Below, piece by piece: positions 1 through 5,136 of a DNA stretch of 5,136 nt. This DNA is from Methylocystaceae bacterium (GTDB taxonomy: Bacteria; Pseudomonadota; Alphaproteobacteria; Rhizobiales; Beijerinckiaceae). The translations under genes were made by a program, and so were the position numbers. The notes below the pieces were generated by a model, which was not told where the DNA came from, searched no databases, and worked only from the letters and a program-made list of their open reading frames with translations. Within the stretch, counting starts at the first letter, position 1; every line of letters starts with the position of its first letter. Location: contig PQAN01000406.1 in the NCBI GenBank assembly GCA_003105285.1, forward strand, positions 1 to 5,136, read 5' to 3'.

Positions 1-1302
1 GCCTTCGTCTCCGGCCGGGCGGGCGCCGCGAAATTCGCCCCGGTCCCGCTCCTCGCGCTGTTCGCCGAAGCGGCCGCGCGGCCGCCGGCCCGTCTCTTCG
101 AAGGACCCTGTCTCCCGTCTGGCGCGCGGCGCGGCGTCGTCGCGCGCGTCCCTTTCGGCGCGGAAATGACGCGCGTTGCGCGTCGTCGCCGGCTCCTCCG
201 CCGGCGACCGGCGTCGAGCCGCGACAATTTTCTCGACCGCCACGGCGCGTCCCTTGCGGTCGCTGGTGGCGCTGCGTTCGATCCGCGCGCGCGGCTTTTT
301 CTCGCCCTTGTCCTCATGCTGCGCGCGCAGCACGGAGACATGCTTGCGTGTGCGCTTCTGCGCGCGCTGCCGGGCTTCTTCCGCCAAAATATGCTCGGGC
401 TCGGACGGTTCGCGCGAGGGCGACGAGAAATCCACTCCAGCGAGCTCGGCCAGACCTTTGCCGAGCTGTTCGCGGAGCGTCTTCAGGCGCACCTCTTCGA
501 TCTCGCCCTCGCCGATCTCGCCGAGCTGGAAGGGGCCGAAGGACAGGCGAATGAGACGGTTGACGTCGAGGCCCAAATGCTCGAGCACGCGCTTGATCTC
601 GCGATTCTTGCCTTCGCGCAGCGTCATCGAAATCCAGGCGTTTGCGCCCTGGATGCGGTCGAGCCTGGCGTCGATCGGCGCATAATCGACGTCGTCCACG
701 GTGACGCCGTCCTTCAGCCTGTCGAGCTGCGCCTGATCGATCTCGCCATGCGCGCGCACGCGGTAGCGGCGCGCCCAGCCGGTCGCCGGCAGCTCCAGCG
801 TGCGGGCGAGCCCGCCGTCATTGGTGAGCAGCAGCAGACCCTCGGTGTTGATGTCGAGCCGGCCGACGCTGACGAGGCGCGGCAAATCCGGATAGCGCCG
901 CTCGAGAAAGCCGAAAACGGTGTCGCGTCCCTCCGGGTCCTTGGCGCTGGTCACGAGCCCTACGGGCTTGTGGAAGAGAAACAGCCGCGTGGGTTCGCGC
1001 TCGGCGAGCGGCTTGCCGTCGACCTCGATCCGGTCGCCCTCGCGGACGTTCACCGCCGGGCTCGCCAGGACCTCTCCATTGACGGCGACGCGCCCCTCGG
1101 CGATCCAGCTTTCCGCGTCGCGCCGCGAGCAGGCCCCGGCCCGCGCCATGACCTTGGCGATGCGCTCGCCTTCGAAGGTCTTTTCCGCACGAGGCGTGGG
1201 AGCGGTTTTCTTGCCGGCCTCGGGCGCGGCGGGGCGGCGGCGCGGCGGCCGGTCGCCGCCGTCCGAACGGCGGCCGGTCGCTTTGGATTTTTTGTCGGTC
1301 AT
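1..1302 (-). CDS. rluB: 23S rRNA pseudouridine synthase, RluB/RsuA family (3' end outside window)
   Basis: Enzymes of this family isomerise a specific uridine in rRNA to pseudouridine; RluB acts on 23S rRNA near the peptidyl transferase centre. Reading the minus strand from the ATG at 1302 gives 434 codons without a stop, so the C-terminus lies beyond position 1. Residues 1-42 are a basic Pro/Arg-rich leader. Residues 46-92 form an S4 RNA-binding domain (ERIAKVMARAG..SRRDAESWI..GRVAVNG). The catalytic domain follows at about 105-285, with HKPVGLVTS (111-119), the hallmark GRLDINTEGLLLLTND (147-162) containing catalytic Asp150, and REGKNREIKR (229-238). From about 295 on the protein is a long Arg/Glu/Lys-rich, probably disordered tail. 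Start: no ATG, GTG or TTG seen close upstream in frame; AGGG lies about 3 nt before the ATG, a tight, weak ribosome site. Transcribed divergently from the MurA-like gene. RluB versus RsuA/RluE/RluF rests on length and tail; family assignment is firm. Confidence 0.93.
   Translation of the reverse strand, partial: MTDKKSKATGRRSDGGDRPPRRRPAAPEAGKKTAPTPRAEKTFEGERIAKVMARAGACSRRDAESWIAEGRVAVNGEVLASPAVNVREGDRIEVDGKPLAEREPTRLFLFHKPVGLVTSAKDPEGRDTVFGFLERRYPDLPRLVSVGRLDINTEGLLLLTNDGGLARTLELPATGWARRYRVRAHGEIDQAQLDRLKDGVTVDDVDYAPIDARLDRIQGANAWISMTLREGKNREIKRVLEHLGLDVNRLIRLSFGPFQLGEIGEGEIEEVRLKTLREQLGKGLAELAGVDFSSPSREPSEPEHILAEEARQRAQKRTRKHVSVLRAQHEDKGEKKPRARIERSATSDRKGRAVAVEKIVAARRRSPAEEPATTRNARHFRAERDARDDAAPRARRETGSFEETGRRPRGRFGEQREERDRGEFRGARPAGDEG
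1243..1281. repeat. 14-bp direct repeat inside the rluB 5' end
   Basis: The 14-mer CGGCGGCCGGTCGC occurs at 1243-1256 and again at 1268-1281, a period of 25 bases. Because 25 is not a multiple of three, the two copies are read in different frames of rluB, within the disordered N-terminal leader (around residues 8-20). It looks like a small duplication or slippage product in GC-rich low-complexity coding sequence. No function is claimed. Confidence 0.5.
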
Positions 1303-1334
1303 TCGCCCTGATAGCAGGTCGGGGGCGGGATGAG

Positions 1335-1357
1335 AAAGGCTGAGAACCGCCTTTTTT
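1335..1357 (+). terminator. Small hairpin plus T-run (possible terminator or leader attenuator)
   Basis: AAAGGC (1335-1340) pairs perfectly with GCCTTT (1349-1354) across an 8-nt loop, and a run of six T spans 1352-1357, read on the plus strand. It has the shape of a weak intrinsic terminator. It lies in the divergent intergenic region about 124 nt before the MurA-like start. It would stop plus-strand transcripts coming from antisense of rluB, or act inside the MurA-like leader if the promoter is upstream of it. On the minus strand the T-run is only three, so it should not terminate rluB. The stem is short (6 bp, three of them G-C), so confidence is low. Confidence 0.3.
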
Positions 1358-1470
1358 CACTCGTCATTCGCCATGTTTCTAGTTTACTGCGTCAAAATCG
1401 GCGGGAGGCCGGCTCACGCCCGTGCGGCCGGGGCGAGGACTTCCCATCTCGGCATTGGTTTCGTTCCGCG

Positions 1471-1476
1471 AGGAGG
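1471..1476 (+). promoter_or_regulatory. Shine-Dalgarno site that sets the MurA-like start
   Basis: AGGAGG, four bases before the ATG at 1481. This is the strongest ribosome site in the window, though the spacing is short. It supports ATG 1481 over an in-frame ATG at 1373, whose extra 36 residues have no family resemblance. Confidence 0.75.
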
Positions 1477-1480
1477 CGGC

Positions 1481-2782
1481 ATGGCTCATCTGATCGTGCA
1501 TGGGGGACGTCCGCTGGCGGGCAGGATCATTCCTTCCGCCAATAAGAACGCCGTTCTCCCCATTCTCTGCGCTACTCTGCTGACGAAGCGGCCGCTGCGC
1601 ATTCACGGCGTGCCGGAGATCACCGACGTCAGGAAAATTCTCGAGCTGTTTCGCACGCTCGGCAGCGATGTGAAGATCGACTATGCGAGCGGCGTCCTCG
1701 AGCTTCACCATCGCGATACGCGCTTCGATCCCGCCATTCATCGCCTGCCGGTCGAGATGCGCTCGTCGATCATGCTGGTTCCGCCGCTGCTGGCGAGGTT
1801 CGGCGTCGCGCGCATCGAGGACGATGTGAAGGGCTGCACGCTCGGCGTGCGCGAGATCGATCCGCATATAGAAGTGCTGAAATCCTTCGGCGCGGAGATC
1901 GAGAGAACGCAGGATTCGCTCGTCATTCGCGCGCCGGGACGTCTGCGCGCGACGCGTCACTGGCTCGATTACGCATCGGTCACGACGACCGAGAATTTCG
2001 TGCTCTGCGCGGCTCTGGCGCAGGGGACGTCGAAACTGACCAATGCGGCGTCGGAGCCGCATGTGCAGGAGTTCTGCGCCTTCATGACGACGCTCGGCGC
2101 GCGCATCGCCGGCGCCGGCACGTCGCAGCTCACGATCGAGGGGGTGGAGGAGCTCGCCGGCGGCGAATTCCGACTGACCGAGGATTTTCACGAGGTCGCG
2201 ACCTTTCTCGCGCTCGGCGCCATCACCGGCGGAAGCGTCACCGTGAAGAATTCGGCGCCCGACCAGTTTCCGCTCATCGATCGCACCTTCGCCAAATTCG
2301 GCGTGACGATCGTGCATGAGGGCGGCTGGTCGAAAACGATCGTCGACGGCCCCTTGCGCGTCGCCGAACCATTCACCCGCAATGTGCTGCAGAAGGTCGA
2401 GGCCGCGCCCTGGCCCTATCTGCCGGTCGATCTCTTGCCGATCTTCATCGCGCTCGGCGTCAGGGCGGACGGCAGCGCGATGTTCTGGAACAAGGTCTAT
2501 GACGGCGCGCTCGGCTGGACTGGAGAATTGTCGAAATTCGGCGCGCATGTGTTTCTCTCCGATCCGCACCGCCTCATCACCTTCGGCGGCAAGCCGCTCA
2601 TTCCCGCGGAGGTCGAGAGCCCCTACATCATCCGCGTGGCCATCGCGCTGCTGATGCTCGCCGCGAGCATCGACGGGCGCTCCGTCATCCATAATGCGAC
2701 GCCGATCAAGCGCGCCCATCCGCGCTTCGTCGAGAATTTGCGCGCGCTCGGCGCGGAGGTGGAGTGGACGGGCGGGGAGTGA
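1481..2782 (+). CDS. Divergent UDP-N-acetylglucosamine 1-carboxyvinyltransferase (MurA) family protein
   Basis: MurA transfers enolpyruvate from phosphoenolpyruvate to UDP-GlcNAc, the first committed step of peptidoglycan synthesis, in the cytoplasm. This 433-residue protein has MurA length (about 420 in E. coli) and the two-lobed enolpyruvyl-transferase layout. Aligned by eye to E. coli MurA as I recall it, it keeps Lys22-Asn23 (SANKNAVLP), Arg94 (Arg91), the catalytic and fosfomycin-target Cys119 (Cys115, in GCTLGVREIDPH), Arg124 (Arg120), Asp317 (Asp305), Arg385 (Arg371) and Arg411 (Arg397). It departs from the consensus at Ala343 (Arg331), Ile383 (Asp369), Tyr164 (Lys160), Thr168 (Gly164), and in the DRIE motif, which reads DFHEVATF (235-242). 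These positions are near the nucleotide-sugar site, so a paralogue with a changed acceptor is possible; a divergent true MurA is the alternative. ATG 1481 is chosen for its AGGAGG site and family-like N-terminus. The next gene, tadA, starts 94 bp downstream on the same strand. Confidence 0.88.
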   Translation: MAHLIVHGGRPLAGRIIPSANKNAVLPILCATLLTKRPLRIHGVPEITDVRKILELFRTLGSDVKIDYASGVLELHHRDTRFDPAIHRLPVEMRSSIMLVPPLLARFGVARIEDDVKGCTLGVREIDPHIEVLKSFGAEIERTQDSLVIRAPGRLRATRHWLDYASVTTTENFVLCAALAQGTSKLTNAASEPHVQEFCAFMTTLGARIAGAGTSQLTIEGVEELAGGEFRLTEDFHEVATFLALGAITGGSVTVKNSAPDQFPLIDRTFAKFGVTIVHEGGWSKTIVDGPLRVAEPFTRNVLQKVEAAPWPYLPVDLLPIFIALGVRADGSAMFWNKVYDGALGWTGELSKFGAHVFLSDPHRLITFGGKPLIPAEVESPYIIRVAIALLMLAASIDGRSVIHNATPIKRAHPRFVENLRALGAEVEWTGGE

Positions 2783-2829
2783 GGCGGCTCCCGTTCAATT
2801 TTCGCGACCGACGATCTCCATGGGCGACT

Positions 2830-2850
2830 CTTTCTCTTAAAGGGAGAAAG
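2830..2850 (+). other. Strong stem-loop between the MurA-like gene and tadA
   Basis: CTTTCTCTT (2830-2838) faces GGGAGAAAG (2842-2850) across an AAA loop: seven Watson-Crick pairs and two G-U pairs. There is no T-run after it on either strand, so it is not a classic intrinsic terminator. It ends 26 nt before the tadA ATG and about 48 nt after the MurA-like stop. It may protect or separate the two transcripts, or have no role. Confidence 0.4.
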
Positions 2851-2863
2851 GCGGATGGGGCTT

Positions 2864-2868
2864 GGAAG
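2864..2868 (+). promoter_or_regulatory. Shine-Dalgarno site that sets the tadA start
   Basis: GGAAG, eight bases before the ATG at 2877. It favours this ATG over an in-frame TTG at 2862, which would place this site inside the coding sequence and add only MEEFD. Confidence 0.6.
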
Positions 2869-2876
2869 AATTCGAC

Positions 2877-3317
2877 ATGACCGATCCGCTCTCCGCCGCG
2901 TTCGAAGCCGCGCGCCTCGCGGGCGAGGCGCGGGACGTGCCGGTCGGCGCGGCGGTTGTGAAAGACAGAAAGATCATCGCGATCGCGGGCAACCGCACTT
3001 TGCGCGACAAGGACCCCACCGCTCACGCCGAAATGCTCGCCATCCGCGCGGCCTGCGCCGCGCTCGGCTCGGAGCGGCTCGTCGACTGCGATCTCTATGT
3101 GACGCTCGAGCCCTGCGCCATGTGCGCCGGGGCGATCTCCTTCGCGCGCATTCGCCGGCTCTATTTTTCGGCCGATGATCCGAAGGGCGGCGCGATCGAG
3201 CATGGCCCGCGCTTTTTCTCGCAGCCGACCTGCCATCACGCGCCGGACGTCTATGGCGGCATGAGGGAGCGCGAGGCCGCGGAGTTGCTGCGCGCCTTCT
3301 TTCAGGCGCGCCGCTGA
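2877..3317 (+). CDS. tadA: tRNA(Arg) adenosine-34 deaminase TadA
   Basis: TadA is an essential zinc enzyme in most bacteria. It deaminates adenosine 34 to inosine in the anticodon of tRNA-Arg(ACG), letting that tRNA read CGU, CGC and CGA. The 146-residue product is of normal length and is a single cytidine/deoxycytidylate-deaminase-type domain. VPVGAAVV lies at 21-28. The zinc ligand and proton shuttle are His50 and Glu52 in DPTAHAEM, and the second zinc motif is EPCAMCAGAI with Cys80 and Cys83. DPKGGAIEHG (101-110) and the C-terminal GGMREREAAELLRAFFQARR region also fit TadA rather than guanine deaminase or CMP deaminase. The start is ATG 2877, preceded by GGAAG at 8 nt. It could be co-transcribed with the MurA-like gene, but a 94-bp gap with a hairpin leaves room for its own promoter. 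Its last 16 bases overlap the convergent patatin-like gene. Confidence 0.95.
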   Translation: MTDPLSAAFEAARLAGEARDVPVGAAVVKDRKIIAIAGNRTLRDKDPTAHAEMLAIRAACAALGSERLVDCDLYVTLEPCAMCAGAISFARIRRLYFSADDPKGGAIEHGPRFFSQPTCHHAPDVYGGMREREAAELLRAFFQARR

Positions 3318-4159
3318 AGCTCGAGACGCGCGGCGGCCGTCCGCAAGCCGTCGATGACCTGATCGCGGCAGGCGTCGCCGGCGGCGAAAATATGCTTGGC
3401 CTTGAACAAATCGAGCGCGAGATATTGGTTGACCGCCGGCGACACCAGCACGTCGGGCGGCCGCTCCTCGAGCATTCGCTCGCTGATGGCGTTCATCATG
3501 ATCTGGCTCGCGACGACGATCGTCTCGAGCGGGGAGGGCGGTCGTTCGCGCTCCTTCGCGCCGGTCGAGCCCGACACATCGACCGCGACGACGATGTCGG
3601 CGAGCCCGGCGAGATGGTTGTAGGGCAGCGGATTGACGAGGCCGCCGTCGAGGAGAAAACTGTCGCCATAGGCGACCGGCCGCACCAGTCCGGGGATCGC
3701 CATGGAGCCGGCGACGGCGGGACGCAACGGGCCTGACGAGAGAACCGCCTCGCGACGCAGGCGGAAATCGGTCGCGACGGCGATGAAGGGAATCTTCAGA
3801 TCCTCGAAATTTTCGGGCATTCCGGCCGGCCAGAAGACGTCGAGAAACCGTTCCGCGTCGATCAGCGCGGGCTGGGCGAAGTCCGAGAATGTCCGCGTTC
3901 TGCGGCGCGCTCTGGCCTTCATCAGCCGGCGCGCCAGCCGCACGCGGTTGCGAAAGATTTCTTCCGCATGGCGGCGCAGATCGAGACCGGAAAATCCCGC
4001 CGCATAGGCGGCGCCGATGATCGCGCCGATCGATGTTCCGGCGATTGCTCTCGGCCGCACGCCCAATCCGTCCAAGGCCTCGAGCACGCCGATATGGGCG
4101 AGGCCGCGCGCGCCGCCGCCGCCGAGCGCCAGCGCGATCGAGAAGCCGAAGCCGCTCAC
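3302..4159 (-). CDS. Patatin-like phospholipase family protein (RssA/NTE-type)
   Basis: Patatin-like enzymes are Ser-Asp dyad lipid acyl hydrolases; the bacterial RssA-like subgroup has no settled substrate. From GTG 4159 the product is 285 residues. The oxyanion-hole glycine loop is GGGGARGLAHIG (13-24), the nucleophile elbow is GTSIG (41-45) with Ser43, and the catalytic aspartate is Asp171 in DGG (171-173). GSMAIPG (151-157), typical of the family, is also present. There is no signal peptide or obvious membrane segment, so a cytoplasmic or peripheral-membrane protein is expected. The GTG overlaps the TGA of the upstream hydrolase (GTGA, 4159-4156), with GAAGA 6 nt before it, which points to translational coupling. 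A longer in-frame reading from 4255 adds 32 Arg/Gly-rich residues lying antisense to nothing but inside the hydrolase gene, and does not resemble the family. The 3' end overlaps tadA by 16 bases in convergent orientation. All catalytic residues are present; the physiological lipid is unknown. Confidence 0.9.
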   Translation of the reverse strand: MSGFGFSIALALGGGGARGLAHIGVLEALDGLGVRPRAIAGTSIGAIIGAAYAAGFSGLDLRRHAEEIFRNRVRLARRLMKARARRRTRTFSDFAQPALIDAERFLDVFWPAGMPENFEDLKIPFIAVATDFRLRREAVLSSGPLRPAVAGSMAIPGLVRPVAYGDSFLLDGGLVNPLPYNHLAGLADIVVAVDVSGSTGAKERERPPSPLETIVVASQIMMNAISERMLEERPPDVLVSPAVNQYLALDLFKAKHIFAAGDACRDQVIDGLRTAAARLELQRRA

Positions 4160-5040
4160 AGAAAATCTTCGAGTTGCGCGAGCGTCGCCTCCGGCGCCTC
4201 CTCGGCCAGGAAATGTCCGCTGTCGATCGCGGCGCCGCGCAGGTCGTCCGCCCATTCTCGCCAGTGCTCGATGAGCGACGGGTCGTGCGCCGGAAAGCTC
4301 GCCTCGCCCCAGAGAACGAGCGTCGGGACGGCGATTTTGCGGCCCTCGGCGCGGTCGGCGAGATCGAGGTCGCGATCCGCGCCCGCGCCGGCCCTATAGT
4401 CCTCGCAAAATGCGTGGATGCGCGAGGGCTCGTCGAAGGCCGCGCGATAATGCGCGAGCGCGCGCGGATCGAAGGCGTCGAGCGATTTGGATCTGGTTCC
4501 GCTCGCGAGCGCGTCGTCCAGAAATCCGAGCGGATCGAGCGCGATCAGCGTTTCCGGCTTGGGCGCCGGCTGGGCGAGAAATTTGGCGCGGCCGACGCGG
4601 CGCAGATCCGCGTCGCCGAGCGATTCGTCGAGCGGGGCGATGTCGAGCAGCGCGAGCTTCGTCAGCCTTCCGGGATGATCGAGAGCGAGGCGGAAGCCCA
4701 CGCGCGCGCCGCGATCATGGCCGACGAGGGCGAAACGCACATGGCCGAGCCGCTCCAGAACCTGGATGACGTCGTCGGCCTGGGCGCGCTTCGTATAGGC
4801 TTCGCCGTTCTCGCTCTGCGGCGCGGACGACCACCCGTAGCCGCGCAAGTCCAGCGCGACGACGCTGAAACGCTCGGCGAGCTCCAGCGCGATTTTGCTC
4901 CAGGCCACATGCGTCTCGCCGAAGCCGTGCAACAGCGCGACGGCCGGGCCGGAGCCGCCGGAGCGGGCGAAGATTTTGCCGGCCTCGGTATCGATCCAAT
5001 GGGAAGCGAAGCCGGGGAAGAGATCTGCGAGCTCGGACAT
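4156..5040 (-). CDS. Alpha/beta hydrolase with Asp nucleophile, haloacetate dehalogenase-like
   Basis: This is a 294-residue cytoplasmic alpha/beta hydrolase with no signal peptide. The oxyanion-hole motif is HGFGETHVAW (38-47). DLRGYGWS lies at 64-71. The nucleophile elbow is GHDRGAR (107-113), giving Asp109 as nucleophile with Arg110 and Arg113, the pair that holds the substrate carboxylate in fluoroacetate dehalogenases. Asp133 (LLDIAP) is the likely charge-relay acid and His276 (SGHFLAEEAP) the general base. FLAQPAP (154-160), FDPRALAHYRAAF (190-202) and CEDYRAG (212-218) match Rhodopseudomonas RPA1163 as I recall it. However, the His-Trp pair of the halide pocket is replaced by Arg151-Ala152 and the cap segment before it is about three residues shorter. 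Defluorination is therefore doubtful; another dehalogenase, an epoxide hydrolase or an esterase-like role is possible. Start ATG 5040 has AGGGAG 6 nt upstream; an in-frame ATG at 5106 adds 22 non-conserved residues. It is the first gene of a pair with the patatin-like gene. Confidence 0.88.
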   Translation of the reverse strand: MSELADLFPGFASHWIDTEAGKIFARSGGSGPAVALLHGFGETHVAWSKIALELAERFSVVALDLRGYGWSSAPQSENGEAYTKRAQADDVIQVLERLGHVRFALVGHDRGARVGFRLALDHPGRLTKLALLDIAPLDESLGDADLRRVGRAKFLAQPAPKPETLIALDPLGFLDDALASGTRSKSLDAFDPRALAHYRAAFDEPSRIHAFCEDYRAGAGADRDLDLADRAEGRKIAVPTLVLWGEASFPAHDPSLIEHWREWADDLRGAAIDSGHFLAEEAPEATLAQLEDFL

Positions 5041-5136
5041 GCGATTCTCCCTCGCGTTCGAAGCGATACGGCCTTCGGCCTCGATCGGATAGGAGACATG
5101 TAGCAAAGTTTCTTGTCGATGCGAAAAATCCGCTAG
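5041..5136 (-). other. Leader region of the hydrolase-patatin pair
   Basis: These 96 bases upstream of the hydrolase are less GC-rich at their outer end (5100-5130) than the rest of the window, as expected for a promoter region. I looked for -35/-10 boxes on the minus strand and found no pair with acceptable spacing, so no promoter is called. No other gene is seen in it. Confidence 0.35.
5047..5052 (-). promoter_or_regulatory. Shine-Dalgarno site that sets the hydrolase start
   Basis: Read on the minus strand, AGGGAG lies six bases before the ATG at 5040. It supports this start over the upstream in-frame ATG at 5106. Confidence 0.65.

Noticed and set aside
71..84. 14-bp perfect palindrome CGGCCGCGCGGCCG
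   Set aside because: It is made only of G and C inside the Arg/Gly-rich tail of rluB, where such palindromes arise easily from codon composition.
166..1311. Plus-strand open frame of 381 codons opposite rluB
   Set aside because: It lies wholly antisense to a clear RluB-family gene, its product is Arg/Ala-rich with no recognisable domain, and long antisense frames are expected at this G+C content.
1390..1395. TTGACG on the minus strand as a possible rluB -35 box
   Set aside because: No acceptable -10 hexamer is found 16-18 bases downstream; a single hexamer match is expected by chance.
1373..1480. Upstream extension of the MurA-like protein from ATG 1373
   Set aside because: The 36 extra residues do not resemble any MurA N-terminus, no ribosome site precedes ATG 1373, and AGGAGG lies just before ATG 1481.
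1379..2719. Minus-strand open frame of 446 codons, longer than the MurA-like gene it opposes
   Set aside because: The plus-strand product has an unmistakable enolpyruvyl-transferase sequence with a strong ribosome site; the antisense product is a charged Arg/Asp/Ala-rich string with no motif.
4033..5103. Plus-strand open frame of 356 codons opposite the hydrolase and the start of the patatin-like gene
   Set aside because: It is antisense to two genes with clear catalytic motifs and has no family features; a high-GC shadow.
5041..5106. Upstream extension of the hydrolase from ATG 5106
   Set aside because: The 22 extra residues are not part of the fold, and AGGGAG lies six bases before the internal ATG at 5040.

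Overview
The window is about two-thirds G+C and gene-dense. Its proteins look like those of an alphaproteobacterium, most likely of the order Hyphomicrobiales (Rhizobiales). The pointers are an RluB-type pseudouridine synthase with a long charged tail, a TadA of alphaproteobacterial type, and an Asp-nucleophile hydrolase close to the Rhodopseudomonas fluoroacetate dehalogenase as I recall it. A methanotroph-like lineage (Methylocystis/Methylosinus type) is a guess from style only. No tRNA, rRNA, CRISPR array, IS element, transposase or integrase is visible. No gene-free stretch exceeds 300 bases; the longest is 178 bases (1303-1480).

Layout: 1-1302 (minus) is the 5' 434 codons of an rluB-type gene that runs off the left edge with no stop. 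A 178-base divergent intergenic region follows. Then come two plus-strand genes: a divergent MurA-family enolpyruvyl transferase (1481-2782) and tadA (2877-3317). They converge on, and overlap by 16 bases, a minus-strand pair made of an Asp-nucleophile alpha/beta hydrolase (5040-4156) and a patatin-like phospholipase (4159-3302). That pair shares a 4-base GTGA stop/start overlap. The last ~96 bases are the leader of the hydrolase gene.

How the genes work together: rluB and tadA are both RNA-modification genes (rRNA pseudouridine; tRNA-Arg inosine 34), and I recall them as frequent neighbours in alphaproteobacteria. The MurA-like gene lies between them and is the odd member. It keeps the catalytic Cys and most phosphoenolpyruvate-site residues but has lost several nucleotide-sugar-site signatures, so it may be a paralogue with another acceptor rather than the housekeeping MurA. 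The minus-strand hydrolase/patatin pair looks like a small two-gene operon of hydrolytic enzymes. The hydrolase keeps the Asp/Arg/Arg/His machinery of fluoroacetate dehalogenases but lacks the His-Trp halide-pocket pair, so its substrate is open.

The window is largely ordinary core genome. I do not see a new multi-gene system; the two altered enzymes are the parts worth following up.
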